64,000 nt of DNA. Origin: Dermanyssus gallinae (taxonomy: Eukaryota; Arthropoda; Arachnida; Mesostigmata; Dermanyssidae). The position numbers and the translations under genes were made by a program. The notes under the pieces were generated by a model. The model searched no databases, was not told the DNA's origin, and saw only the letters and a list, made by a program, of their open reading frames with translations. Every line of letters begins with the position of its first letter. Within the stretch, counting starts at the first letter, position 1. The DNA is taken from assembly GCA_003439945.1 (NCBI GenBank), contig QVRM01002457.1:169501-233500 (forward strand), written 5' to 3'. Shown piece by piece: positions 36,961 to 47,373 of this stretch.

Positions 36961-37384
36961 AGCAGTTAATAATATACTCGACAGGATTGAGTCATATACT
37001 CGCCGCCGGTGTCGAGCCCCGCATTTAATACTAGCGAGCGTGCGCAAAAGTATTTTCCCTCCTTAAAACAAATAGCCAAATTTACTTGTGAAATTACTAG
37101 ACAAGTATCTGTCAAGTAGTTCTTAGTCACTTGATTAATTAAACAGCAAGTTCACAGCACAAACAGCGCACAGAAACGCATTCCTCAAAGAAAAAGATCG
37201 GGAGCGCGGTATAAACACGTCGATTGTTTACATCGATCAAGCTAATCAATGGCGAGGATACTTAGGATACTTTTTGACTAGAATGAACTTTTGCTACGCT
37301 GTGAGTTGTCGCCGTCATCCAGCACTACAAAGAACACGGCCGCAGTTTGAGTACCGCCCTCACAGAAATGTTCCCTCCAACGAA
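36961..37384. other. unassigned spacer
   Basis: AT-rich. Nothing recognised. Confidence 0.35.
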
Positions 37385-37888
37385 CTAGGTGAGAAGGTTG
37401 ACAGCTGACGTTTTGGTCGCCGGCCGTGCTACGTTCCGCGCGCCGAACCTGCCTGGGCTAGCATAAACTTCGAGATTGCCCACTCCATCAGCTGCGCTGC
37501 CTTTTTGCATACGAAACTTTGTTTTGCCGTTCCTCCTCTGTTCGACGGTGACAAAACCAGCGTCGCCTTCCTCGCCTTTATTCGCTCGCCTCTGTAGTAG
37601 TCTCCGTTGGCGATGTTGCAACCGCTGCCGCTTCCCTTGCCCTGAACATGTTGTCATCCGTGGGCTTATTTGTTTCGAAAATGGTGGTGGTGCTGTTGTT
37701 GTGGTTGTTTTCGTTGTTGTTGCCGCCGCCGCCGCTACCGCTACTGTTAAGTCCAGCTGCTGTAGCGGTGCGCTTAGCACCGAGAAGGTTGCCCTTGCCG
37801 TTCCCTCCAGTGGCGCTATCACGGGTTGGCTTTGTTGATACAAGCCTCCGCATTCCGTCAACCGTGCCTTCTGCTTTTTTTCGTGCAT
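37385..37888 (-). CDS. open frame of unknown nature, possible host exon
   Basis: A 167-codon minus frame without stops in a GC-richer island. The middle is low-complexity (poly-Ala/Thr from GTT/GCC runs at 37690-37740). The C-terminal third looks protein-like: GEEGDAGFVTVEQRRNGKTK then GVGNLEVYASPGRFGARN. A second minus frame (37853-37578) is open too, with Asn/Ser/Gly-rich content. No domain recognised and no clean splice sites seen. It could be an exon of a disordered protein or merely repeat-rich DNA. Confidence 0.25.
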   Translation of the reverse strand: MHEKKQKARLTECGGLYQQSQPVIAPLEGTARATFSVLSAPLQQLDLTVAVAAAAATTTKTTTTTAPPPFSKQISPRMTTCSGQGKRQRLQHRQRRLLQRRANKGEEGDAGFVTVEQRRNGKTKFRMQKGSAADGVGNLEVYASPGRFGARNVARPATKTSAVNLLT

Positions 37889-38330
37889 TCCGGACTCCTT
37901 TTTATTGCCGTGCCAGTTGTTGCAGGCGAGCCGCTTTACTACAGGCGAGGCTTCGGTGGAGCTCCGGGTTTGGTGCCCACAGTTTCACTAAAGTCCACTG
38001 TAGTACACATTGGAGCAGGAGCACAGGCTCTTGGCACCTCCTCTCGTGAAACACGGTTTAACACCTCTTGTTCAAATAATTCGTTGAGCAAACACTTTGC
38101 ACATTCGGACATCGGAAAATAGCAGACGAACAACTGTTATTTCTTAGAAGTTTTAGCGCATATCCAAAACGTGCACAGCAAAACGTTTCTAAAAATTGTT
38201 ACCGGAAAACGCCCTACACGCAAAAACCAAGCCAAGATGATTCAGCCACACTCAGAAGACTTCTCTCTATCTCCTATCTATGTCACTTTGCAAGCCTTAT
38301 AGACTTATGAATAACAGAGTGTAGAAAGGA
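37889..38330. other. unassigned spacer
   Basis: No element or gene recognised before the (TA)n array at the 3' side of element 2. Confidence 0.35.
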
Positions 38331-38336
38331 AATATA

Positions 38337-38352
<16 letters not shown>
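38331..38352. repeat. (TA)n array abutting the poly(A) end of element 2
   Basis: About 11 TA units directly followed by the 25-nt T-run (38353-38377), which is the minus-strand poly(A) tail of element 2. Confidence 0.93.
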
Positions 38353-38370
<18 letters not shown>

Positions 38371-38377
38371 TTTTTTT

Positions 38378-38605
38378 GTGGAGGAGGGTGAATGCTTTTA
38401 CGCACGCTACGAGTACGAGGTATTACCCCCTCTCGAGCAGTGTGGGACTCGACCCTAGCGGTTGGATGTTGGTCCGCCAAGACCCCTACCCACTAAACAC
38501 TACTCCCCCCTTAAGCTTCACTCTCTAATGGCCCAGATATCCATAGAACAGTACTATGGGCCATTAGGAGAAGTGGCGAGCGCCTACCGGATCATTTGGC
38601 CGAGG
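38378..38605 (-). other. element 2 3'UTR with tRNA-like segment
   Basis: Minus strand 38505-38441 reads TTTAGTGGGTAGGGG, about 30 nt, then GGGTCGAGTCCCACACT. Relative to the compact motif of element 1, about 35 nt are inserted between the two halves. The second half resembles a B box (GGTTCGANTCC) and the first an A box. It therefore looks like a tRNA-type fold at the LINE 3' end. Imperfect hairpin at about 38525-38570 (TAATGGCCC / GGGCCATTA). Confidence 0.55.
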
Positions 38606-41600
38606 TCACTCACGGGTTCCCCCACCGGTCCGACGTGCTTGTCCCAACACCTGCGAACCCGTCTGAATACAAGCCACGTCATCTGTTGATGTCGTAAGCA
38701 CTATCCGTTCTCTTCTGTACTTGCCGAGCTCGGTTTTCTTTTTCATCACTGCAGTTGCCATTTCCTCGCCCAGCTTCCATGCTGATGCTGTGCTGCAGAT
38801 GTACTCCACAAACATTTTCATGTTACTTCTCGGCGGGTCCGGTGTTCTGGCTCCTCGTTTTTCTTTTTCTCTGGACCATTTCAATCTTAGCAGCGCTATG
38901 GCAGTTGTCCTTGCCTGCTCTAGTCCATTGCATTTCAGTAGCGTGTGCTCTGGATCATCGTTGACGCCGTCCGCACAGTGCACGCAGGTTACCGAGGGAG
39001 CTTTGCCTATACGAAAGAGATAACTTTGAAAGTCACCATGGCCAGTGAGGCACTGCGTAAGAAAAAAAGTTTAGTTCCCCTGCGGGGCGGTTTATCCACT
39101 TTTTGATGTCCGGGATGAGCAAGTGAAGTGAATGGCCCGGTGATCCTATGGGTATGGCGTCCCATTCTTCTTGCCACGCTCTTATCGTTTTTTCCCTCTC
39201 AACTTCTTTGCTAGACTCACCCCCTGCTTCCCAAATCCTTTTTCTTTCGTTTACTATTAAGTCCCAAGGTGGGGAACCAGCCAGTACCAGGGCTGCGTTT
39301 GTGCTAACCGTACGGTAGGCCTGCAGGATTCTAAGCGCCCCTATTCTCTGCGTATTTCTTAGCGCCTTTATTGCCGTCGTCGTTTTTAGGGTGTTCTGCA
39401 GCCAGACTGGCGCCGCGAAAAGTGCAATTGATTCGGTAACCGACATTAATAGTCGTCGCCGACACTCCCGCGGCCCGTATGCATTTGGTAGGATCTTGCC
39501 TATAGCGTTAGCCGCTTTAGCCGCCTTGGCCGTGCATTTCCTGATATGACTTGCGCCCCTGAGGCCCTTGTCTAGTAGGACACCAAGGTATCTGGCTTCT
39601 GTTACTTGCTTGATCTCCTGGCCCGCCACCATCAGTTTTATGCTGCCCACTTTTTTTCTTCCGGTCAAGAGAATGGCTTCACTCTTTTCCGGGGCCAGCT
39701 GTAGCCCAGCTTTATCCATCCATCTCTTTGTCGACCGGAGAGCCATGTTTGTCTTTAACTCTAGCTCTTCCTCTGTTTTTGCTTGAATAATAACGGCCAA
39801 GTCATCCGCGTACGCAATCACCTCTACTCCCTGTGGGAGATCTTTCTGTCTCAAGACGTCGTCATATGTTATGTTCCAGAGCAGGGGCCCCAGGATTGAT
39901 CCTTGCGGAACTCCTGCTGTCATGTCTATCTCCACCGTGCCGTTAAAAACTCTTCTGTCTTCCAAGTATCCCGAGACGGCTCTCACAAGAAACGGAGGAA
40001 CCGCTTTTCTCACCAGGGTTTCTAAAATCTCTTTCCACGGCAGACTGTTGAAAGCGTTTTTGACATCCAGAAGGACAGCCATAAGAAGTTTTCGTTTGTA
40101 TATAGGCAAACTGTGCAGCAAGTCAGCTTTGGTTGTTATTCGCTGAATTGCTGTGAGAACTGATCTGTTCTTGCGAAATCCGTATTGGTTGGCCGATAGA
40201 AGGTCATTCTGTTCCGCAAACGCCCTAAGTCTGTGTTCTAAAATTGCTTCATATCCTTTTGCCAGGGTGTTCAAGAGACATATGGGTCTGTACCCTCCGC
40301 TACTTTTGGGAATCAAAACCACCTCCGCCCTCTTCCAGTCTTTAGGCATTTTGCCACTTGCCATCGCCTTAGTAAGTACTGTCGCTACCAAATCCGGGTG
40401 TTCGTTAAAAAGCATTTTCACCGCCAAAGGCGGAATGCCGTCGGGCCCTGGAGATTTCCCTGGCTTTAGCCTCTCAGCTGCCATTTTTACCTCTGCACGC
40501 GTGATAGGCGGGAACTCTTCTGGGGTTGTCCTTTTTCTTACGAAAGTCTCTCTGTTAAAATGTGCGTCTTGTGGAAAGAGTTTGTTTAAAATCTGTACGA
40601 CCTCTGTGTCTGGCATTAAAACTTTTGGGGCCTGCGCGCCTATCCCCCTGATCATTTTGTAGGGTTTTCCCCATGGTTCGTCATTTATGTCATTTATCTT
40701 TTGACGTCACCATAGCTTTTTGCTTTCTGCTATTTCGTTTTTTAAAAGCACCCTACATCTTCTATAATTGTCTAAGGCAAGGATCTCGGCCTCCCGGGTC
40801 CTATGGCGTGTTTTGAGCTTCCTTTTGGCTTTGTTACAGTCTGCCCGTTTCTGCGCTATGACTTTGTTCCACCAATATTTCGGTTGGCAGGTTGCCCTTT
40901 TTGGGTGAGGTGGCTTAGTAGCCCTGGTGCAGGCCCTGATAAGAGTGTCGTGCAGTTCTTCTGGGGTGTGCGGGGGAGCTTTGAGGATTGCCTTCTTGAG
41001 TTCTCTCTTGAAGACCCCTTCGTCCTTGATCCTGAAGTGCGTTTTGGTTCTTATAGGCATCGTTTTTTGCTGCAGTTCCACCGTGAACTCAATACAATAG
41101 TGATCACTGAGGTTTTCTTCCTCAGTGAGCACAATCCATTCTTTCATTTTGTTAACCATTGTATCGTTGCATAGTGTTAGATCGACCGTTGACTGATGTC
41201 CGGCTCTGTGGAAGGTCGGGTCTTTGCCATCGTTTTGTATATACAGTTCCAGGCTGGCTGCCCATTCAATCAAAATTCTCCCTCTCTTGTTCGCTCGCCG
41301 CGACCCCCATATTTCCGATGCCGCATTGAAATCTCCTGTCACTACTACGCCTTTTCCGTTTGTGGCTTCTTTTATTGATGCACCGATTTCAGTCAGTAGG
41401 TCTTCAAGTTCGCCCAGGCTGCCGTTGGGGCTGCTGTAACAGGAGTACAGCCTCCATCCTTCTAGCAGTTCCACCCATACAAAGCCTTGCCCGCTTCCAT
41501 GACTTATAATTTGCATGGAGCCGGTGTTTATGATTACTGCACTTTTAGTTTGATCTGAAAACCACTCTGTTTTGTTTGTTGCCATTGCTTGATTTGGTTC

Positions 41601-41708
41601 GCTCACCGCTACTAGCTTGGCTCCTCTTCTTGAGACTATCTCTTCGACCATGTAATGCGCGTAATTACTCCTGTTGCAGTTTACTTGTATTACTTTGGTC
41701 CTGTTCAT
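38606..41708 (-). pseudogene. element 2 ORF2 (APE endonuclease - RT - zinc knuckle), two lesions
   Basis: Starts at ATG 41708, whose ATGA overlaps the ORF1 TGA. Endonuclease, about residues 1-230: VIQVNCNRSNYAHYM, VVVTGDFNAASEIWG, LSDHYCIEF. RT: GYRPICLLNTLAKGYE, VLLDVKNAFNSLP, AGVPQGSILGPLLWN, VIAYADDLAVI (catalytic DD intact), LGVLLDKGLRG. C-terminus: CVHCADGVNDDPEHTLLKC knuckle at about 38980. An in-frame TGA (40709-40707) follows SKKLW between endonuclease and RT; the frame then continues unchanged to 39033. A one-base slip in the T/A run at about 39060-39067 shifts the end (from ELNFF to TGHGDFQ context). Otherwise full length; both lesions could be recent mutations or assembly errors. 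Confidence 0.93.
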
Positions 41709-44008
41709 TGTTGTTCTGAAGAGTTTAGAACTTCGTTTTCCAAATGTTGAAAACGGGCCGCCCCTCTAGAGCCTTTTTGTAGCCAGCCATCTGATGTATG
41801 CTTGTCTCTTTGAGCTTCCTTCTTCTGTTCCCTGGCCGCTTTTTTCTCTTCCTTTTCTTTTTGCTCCGCCCTTGATTCCCGGGCCTTGGCTTCCCTTTTT
41901 TCTGCCTCCAATCTTGCGGCTTGTTTCCTTTCTCTAAGTATTTTGGCGTACTGCGGGCAAGCCATAGTGCGCGGTTTGTGATCATTCTCCTTGCACACGT
42001 AGCACGAGAAGTCAGTTTCCTTACATTCCCTTGCTATGTGCCCCTCCTTCCCGCATCTGTAACACCTCCTAGCAGTTGCCTCTTCACTTTGGCAGTCTTT
42101 TGCTACATGCCCTATCAAGTTGCACCTATAGCATGTTGGGATTTGAAACCACTCTTCAGCCCTGCATAGGCGCCCTGAGATGGTGATACTTTTTTTGGCA
42201 ACGAGTCTTTTAGCATCTCGACTAGGCAAAGTTACTAAACATTGCCATGTTCCTCTCTTGTTGCTCCTTGGTGTCTCTACTCGTACCTTCGTTGTTTCAT
42301 GCAGGTCCAACGAGTTGCGCAATCCCTTCGCTATCTCGTCTAGTGGGATGAAAGGGTTAACGTCCCTCAGCACCACAGTTTGAGTGGGACCCGTCGCTTC
42401 CCTAATGTCTATTTCCATTCCTGTTCCCTGTCTCAGAGCATTGGCAAAAGACATGCCGCCTCCGACTCCTTTTTCCGTGATTTTAAGAATTAAGTCGCCA
42501 TCTTTATTTTTCTTTACTGGTCCGATCTTTACTCCGGCGTCCTTTTGATTAATGTGAGGAGCAATGTCTCTAATCATGTCTTCCATGGACACGCCTTCTT
42601 TTGCTTTTATCCTAATGGAACTCTGGCACTCAGTCGTCCGTTCTTTGCTTTTTATTGGCGCCGCCGGGCTCCTTCCGTCTGCCACAAGTTCTGCCATTCC
42701 TCCTGTTTTCCTGCAGCAGACTTCCGCTGCTCTCCTGATTGATTGTCCCTCCCAGTCTGGGGAGATGTAAAGTCCCACGGTGGTGTTGTTGCTTGCCGAA
42801 TGACTTTTTTGCAGGACCTTGCTGAGGTTTGACAAGAACTGTTCTGGAGTACCCTCTGTACTTCCAACACCGATCACAAGTAGTCTTGTGGTGCTGCTGG
42901 CTGAAGCAGCAGTGGGTTCCACTGCATCTTCTGTGCCCGCGTCAACTAGTTCCAATTGCTCGCTGCTGCGCAAAACCGCCACCCCACCAATCGGAAGCCG
43001 AGTCACGGAGCCGGCGAGAGGGAATTGGTTACTCATCTGCTTGAGTACGTTTAAGTCCTTCTCTGACCCTTTATTGATGAGCATAGCCCGTGTTTCCCTG
43101 TCGGTTGTTATGCTGTCTTTTGTGAGATTAGTGGCCTTAAAGATTTCCTCCGGCCATTCCTCCGCCACCAATCTGGCTGTCTCTTCTAGAGAGGACAATG
43201 CTGCAATTTTCGCCTCTATATCTCTTTCCTTCTGTAGGTCCCTATGTTTGTTTTCTTTTTCTTGTTGGCATCTTGAGCACGTTTGTGTCGGTCTTGTCTT
43301 CTCGATTTCGGCCTGTAGTTCTTCTGCTTTTGCTTTCCATTTTACTATCTCTTCATGTGCCTGTGTCGTCTTTTTCTGCCATTCCTCGGCCTCTTTGGAT
43401 CGGCTGTCTTGGACCGCATTTAGTTCGTTCCTACATTTCTGCAACCGCCTCAAGGTATCGGCTTGCGCCGCCAGCTTATCCTCGACATCGGCCTGCAGCT
43501 GCAGCGCTCTACTTTCAAGCCTGGTTATGGCAACTTTAATGTCCCCTTTAGTGGTAACGTGTTTTTCCTTCAATGTTTTGAGCTGCCTCACGACTTCCAG
43601 GAGGCTCTTCATAGCTTCATATTCTGTGTCCGGTTCCTCCAGTTGAGTCTTACCTTCAGCTCGTGCTTTCTTAGCCGAGTTACCAGTCCGTTGATGTTCT
43701 TCATCTTTTTTCATCTCTCTCTCTTTCTGCGGTAGGTCTTCTGGAGATCCGGCCATCGTCCGCTTTCGCCTGGTGTTCTCGGAGAAGCTGGGGTCGCCTC
43801 CTCCCTCTTTATCAGTTTCTAATCCCATGCCCGTGTTTTTGTGGGTTTTACTGCTAGAGTGTTCATGTGAAGTTGCTTCGTTCTCCTTTAATTCATCGCT
43901 CTCGTTTGTCTGTTTCTTTATTTTATCTTCTAAAATTTCTTTCTTGTCGTCATTTTGACTCTTTTCAGTTGGCCGATCGGGGTCCCTGAGACCCTTAAAG
44001 GGATCCAT
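41705..44008 (-). CDS. element 2 ORF1, 767-aa gag-like protein with coiled coil and three CCHC knuckles
   Basis: Intact from ATG (44008) to TGA. Residues 1-130 are charged and Lys/Glu-rich. About 130-270 form a heptad-like coiled coil (LEVVRQLKTLKEKH, RLESRALQLQADVEDKLA). CSRCQQEKENKH follows at about 250. Residues 480-620 resemble the R1-type ORF1 core (IRIKAKEGVSMEDMIRDIAP, VRVETPRSNKRGTWQCLVTL). Knuckles at about 626-683: CYRCNLIGHVAKDC, CYRCGKEGHIAREC, CYVCKENDHKPRTMAC. The tail is basic and Lys/Arg/Glu-rich. Such proteins bind the element RNA and form ribonucleoprotein particles. A- and G-rich codons contrast with GC-rich element 1. Confidence 0.93.
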   Translation of the reverse strand: MDPFKGLRDPDRPTEKSQNDDKKEILEDKIKKQTNESDELKENEATSHEHSSSKTHKNTGMGLETDKEGGGDPSFSENTRRKRTMAGSPEDLPQKEREMKKDEEHQRTGNSAKKARAEGKTQLEEPDTEYEAMKSLLEVVRQLKTLKEKHVTTKGDIKVAITRLESRALQLQADVEDKLAAQADTLRRLQKCRNELNAVQDSRSKEAEEWQKKTTQAHEEIVKWKAKAEELQAEIEKTRPTQTCSRCQQEKENKHRDLQKERDIEAKIAALSSLEETARLVAEEWPEEIFKATNLTKDSITTDRETRAMLINKGSEKDLNVLKQMSNQFPLAGSVTRLPIGGVAVLRSSEQLELVDAGTEDAVEPTAASASSTTRLLVIGVGSTEGTPEQFLSNLSKVLQKSHSASNNTTVGLYISPDWEGQSIRRAAEVCCRKTGGMAELVADGRSPAAPIKSKERTTECQSSIRIKAKEGVSMEDMIRDIAPHINQKDAGVKIGPVKKNKDGDLILKITEKGVGGGMSFANALRQGTGMEIDIREATGPTQTVVLRDVNPFIPLDEIAKGLRNSLDLHETTKVRVETPRSNKRGTWQCLVTLPSRDAKRLVAKKSITISGRLCRAEEWFQIPTCYRCNLIGHVAKDCQSEEATARRCYRCGKEGHIARECKETDFSCYVCKENDHKPRTMACPQYAKILRERKQAARLEAEKREAKARESRAEQKEKEEKKAAREQKKEAQRDKHTSDGWLQKGSRGAARFQHLENEVLNSSEQQ

Positions 44009-44127
44009 ACCGGCTCCTCCTTTTTTTCTTCTTTTTTTTATTTATTTATTTTTTTATAAACAATAATAATTATTTATTATTGTTATTATAAATATTGTTT
44101 TGCTTATGAATTGTTTATACGTATATA

Positions 44128-44280
44128 GTAATTACGATTTTTCGGAGGGCATGTCCAGGTTAAGTGCATGAAAAATGACTGTGTGGCGACGTTCACTACC
44201 GCCGACGTGTCGCGCGACAGCCGCAGCGCGTCATTTTCATGCACTTAATCTCGACATGTTCGCCTAAAAATCGTAATTAC
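44128..44280. repeat. long imperfect inverted repeat (51-52-bp arms, 50-nt spacer)
   Basis: Arms 44128-44179 and 44230-44280 both read GTAATTACGATTTTT ... TTAAGTGCATGAAAA ... ATGAC from their outer ends, with only a few mismatches. The spacer is GC-rich with an inner palindrome TGTCGCGCGACA. It lies between the 5' end of element 2 and repeat X. Origin unknown: foldback element, or terminal hairpin of repeat X. Confidence 0.9.
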
Positions 44281-44742
44281 TCTGCAACCACAGCTCGCAT
44301 TGCCGTAAGTTTGGTACCAAAATGATCGCCATGAAATGCGCATTTGCTGAATATGTTAGCTTTGAACACGTGGGTGGTCGTAGGGTTATGATTCTGAAGT
44401 ATTTGGCGTGAAAGCTAATAAAAAACTTCATTTTTGACGAATTCTCTTCTAAACGACCGTGTCGCATCTTCTGACCGGTCTTGTATATTCTTCGGAAGAA
44501 GCAGAATTTTCTCACGAGCCCGACAGTGTGTTTAGTTTCTGTATAGGAGGACTGGTTGTCTCGCAACAGCACATTTTATGCTCCTATGTCGGGCAAAAAC
44601 ACTAGTGTCACAAATTGTAGTAATTTCGCTCTCACTCCGAAACAAGACTTCTCAGAGACCATGTTCCATTGGAAAAAAATATTTGCTTTAACGAGCTCTA
44701 CAATTTGTATATTCTATTATGAAAAATTTCTGCAACACCCTG
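44281..44742 (-). repeat. dispersed repeat 'X', continuous copy
   Basis: Reverse-strand homologue of 3546-3744 plus 4313-4535, without the 28S-bearing insertion. Its CAGGGTGT end (minus strand) is at 44742 and is followed by TA and an AT-repeat tract. An open minus frame (44572-44264) has no recognisable domain. Confidence 0.75.
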
Positions 44743-44796
44743 TATACATATATATATATAAAAAAAATATATATATATACATATATATAAAAATAT
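44743..44796. repeat. interrupted (TA)n / A-rich tract
   Basis: TA runs broken by A-stretches. It separates repeat X from the 5' side of the R2-clade element. Confidence 0.8.
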
Positions 44797-47373
44797 TAAA
44801 CGAATTTCTGAACAAACATTTTACACACACTGTCCGACGTCATGCCTTTAGAGAAACACCTTCCACTGAAGCGCGAGTATCTAAAAGGCAACAGCGACGT
44901 CAAGACTACGCAACCACTCAAAAACTTTTTAGCCAAAACCGATCCAAATGCGCTCATGAGGTGCTGGACGGCAAACACACCATACACAACATGCAGGCCA
45001 CCGAAGTTGTAGAACACTGGGCCAACACGATGACACAACCACCCCCTGAACCACTCCCTTGCCCCGTATACACTCCCAACTCTGATCTCTTTGAGGTTTC
45101 CCTCCCTATCTCCCTAAAAGAAACCCACATAGCTCTCCGCGGACCTTCTAAAGCACTAGGCTTGGACGGGATTTGTCTTTCGTCCCTCCGTAAACTCCCG
45201 TTAGAAGTAGTCTGTTGTATTCTTAACATACTATTAATTAGCGATATTGCCTCAGCCCATGAAACTGCTCGCTTAGCGTTCATCCCTAAAATTAACAATG
45301 CCACATCCCCAAGCGATCTGTGACCCCTATCTATTAGTTCATACTTACAACGAACGCTTAACAAAATTCTCTCTAGACGCCTCCAGAACTCTATTAAACT
45401 TCTGCCAATCCAGCGAGCGTTTCTCCCCTATAATGGTACCTTCGAGAATCTTGCGGTTCTGGATGGTATACTTAACGATGCCAAGTCTGCAGGACGTGAG
45501 CTCAGACTCGCCTCAATCGACCTCCGTAAGGCGTTCGACATGGTGAGTCATGACTCCGTCCTGTGGTCACTCCGGACTCGCGGATACCCGGAGGTATTCA
45601 TTAACTATATCGAACGCTTGTACCTCTCATCTAAAACTCTCATAGAATTTGGACAAGAATGTCGCACATTTCGGCCAACTAGGGGTGTTAGGCAGGGAGA
45701 TCCTCTGTCCCCCCTCTTATTTAATCTAGTTCTCGACGACAGTCTTTCAAAATTAGACAAAACTAATATCGGGTACCAACTTACTGATGACTTCCGCCTT
45801 ATGGGCTTAGCCTTTGCGGGTGATCTCATCCTCCTAGCCTCCACGAAATCCACTCTCCAACGGCTCCTTAATATTGCGGACCCACTTTTAAAATCCCGAG
45901 GCCTTGAAATTAATACTAATAAAAGCTTTACTATCTCCCACCTATTTAATAGGAAGGAAGGTAAAGGTTTTATCAATACCGTATCAGAATTTAACGTTGG
46001 AGATCGGCAATTGCCAGCTAAAGGTATGAGCGATCGATGGAGATATCTTGGAGTCGACTTTGACAGCAATGGCAGAGTTGACTCCGCCAAGGATATACTC
46101 CTTAACTTACTCAACAGACTCACGATAGCTCCCCTTAAACCCCACCAAAGACTCATATTTTTGAAAGACTTTCTCATTCCCCGTCTTCTATATAAACTGG
46201 TCTCCGGTCCCAAACCATCTTACGCACTCCTTAGTGACCTAGATAAAGAGATCAGAAAGGTTGTTAAGTCGAAATGGCTTAAGCTCGAAAACTCGGTGCC
46301 GAACGCCTACCTGTACACGCACACAGCACACGGCGGTCTGGACATCCCCTGCCTCCAAACATTCATTCCCAGAATCCGCCTCTCCCGCCTGACAGCACTA
46401 CAACACTCCACGCACCTTGGGGTCCAATGGATGCTAACCACCGAGCACTTTAAAAAAGATCTTGCGAAAACAAGACTTCTTTGCGAGCGCTTAAGGACCT
46501 CCATTGAGACCGCTACACAAGAGACCGATTACTGGTCTCAACAACTACACAACACGTTCGATGGGGCACATTTTAAAAAAGCACACGAAACTGCCCTTTG
46601 TACATTACTGGATTAAGGGTATGCCCTACCTATCTGGTAAGGAGTATTTAAACCTACTAAAGCTCAGGATCAACGCACTACCAACGCGTGCCAGATTGGC
46701 CAGGGGACGCCCGGGCTACAACAAACGTTGTAGGCACGGGTGTCATGCGCCTGAGACGTTGGCTCATGTCGCTCAGATGTGCGATATAACACACAAACAA
46801 ACCATAAAGAGACATGACGACGTCTGTGATCGCGTTGCGCGTCTTCTCCGCGAAAGGGGTCATGAGGTGGTTCGTGAGCGAGTATTCCGTCGACCGGGCG
46901 CACCGGGGCTAAAGCCCGACCTCGTAATAACAACACCTACCGAGGTCTGGGTTTTAGATGCCGAGGTTTGCGGCCCGAACCGGGACCTGGCAAAAGCACG
47001 GCAAGACAAGATCGCCAAATATGACGTCGAGTTCCTAAGAGCGGCGCTCCCCTACCCGCAAAAACCTCGCAGATTCGAATCCATCACTATCTCTATGAGT
47101 GGTGTATGGGACTCCGAATCTGCGAGGACGCTCTTGGGACTCGGCGTCACGAAGAGGAATCTTATGGATTTCACCGTTTTAACTTTGCAAGGAACCTTGA
47201 GGATATATCGCTCGCACCGGGTCCATCAGAGCGAGGGCTACCATCAAGCAAGGACACGGACAACTGACTCTTAACTTCACGTGACACCTTTTTACCACCA
47301 TTTTTATTAAGGCGAGCACTGCCGAGTGGGCAAACGTATTGTAAATGATTAATAAATCATCACAATATTTTCT
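44797..47373 (+). mobile_element. R2-clade LINE (5'-truncated) bordered by (TA)n
   Basis: A single-ORF LINE with RT, R2-type zinc finger and restriction-like endonuclease, followed by about 95 bp of 3'UTR ending ATAATAAATCATCACAATATTTTC-like sequence directly against (TA)n (47374-47398). N-terminal zinc-finger/Myb DNA-binding domains of complete R2 proteins are not seen, so the copy is 5'-truncated or starts in the RT lead-in. The second 3' end at 24.1 kb also sits in (TA)n. It is not in 28S rDNA. Confidence 0.85.
44805..47274 (+). pseudogene. R2-clade RT and PD-D endonuclease protein, broken
   Basis: One frame from 44805 to 46616 with a single TGA (45321-45323, before PLSISSYLQRTLNKI), then a frameshift at about 46580 and a second frame to 47274. 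RT motifs: LRLASIDLRKAFDMVSHDS, TRGVRQGDPLSPLLFNLVLD (R2-like), LAFAGDLILLA, WRYLGVDF. In FAGD the first Asp of the catalytic pair is Gly (45819-45821). KGMPYLSGKEYLNLLKLRIN and LPTRARLARGRPGYN precede a CX3CX7HX4C finger (CRHGCHAPETLAHVAQMC), diagnostic for R2-type elements. The endonuclease follows: LKPDLVITTP then VWVLDAEVCGP, the PD...D core. Inactive as it stands. Confidence 0.88.

Larger units (their letters stand above)
38353..44040 (-). mobile_element. R1-clade LINE, nearly complete (element 2)
   Basis: A 5.7-kb non-LTR retrotransposon on the minus strand: A-rich 5' leader, ORF1 (767 aa, intact), ORF2 (one TGA, one homopolymer frameshift), about 230 bp of 3'UTR and a 25-nt poly(A) tail. 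It is the youngest-looking LINE in the window. The 5' boundary is uncertain (about 44010-44120), because AT-rich sequence and then an inverted repeat follow. The 3' end lies against (TA)n; a target-site duplication was not found. R1-type calling rests on the RT/C-terminal pattern (YRTVST...LVLAG) and the ORF1 knuckles, not on insertion in rDNA. Confidence 0.92.

Noticed and set aside
42819..43646. Long plus-strand Ser/Cys-rich open frame
   Set aside because: Antisense shadow of element 2 ORF1.
45605..46213. 202-codon minus-strand frame
   Set aside because: Antisense shadow of the R2-clade RT.
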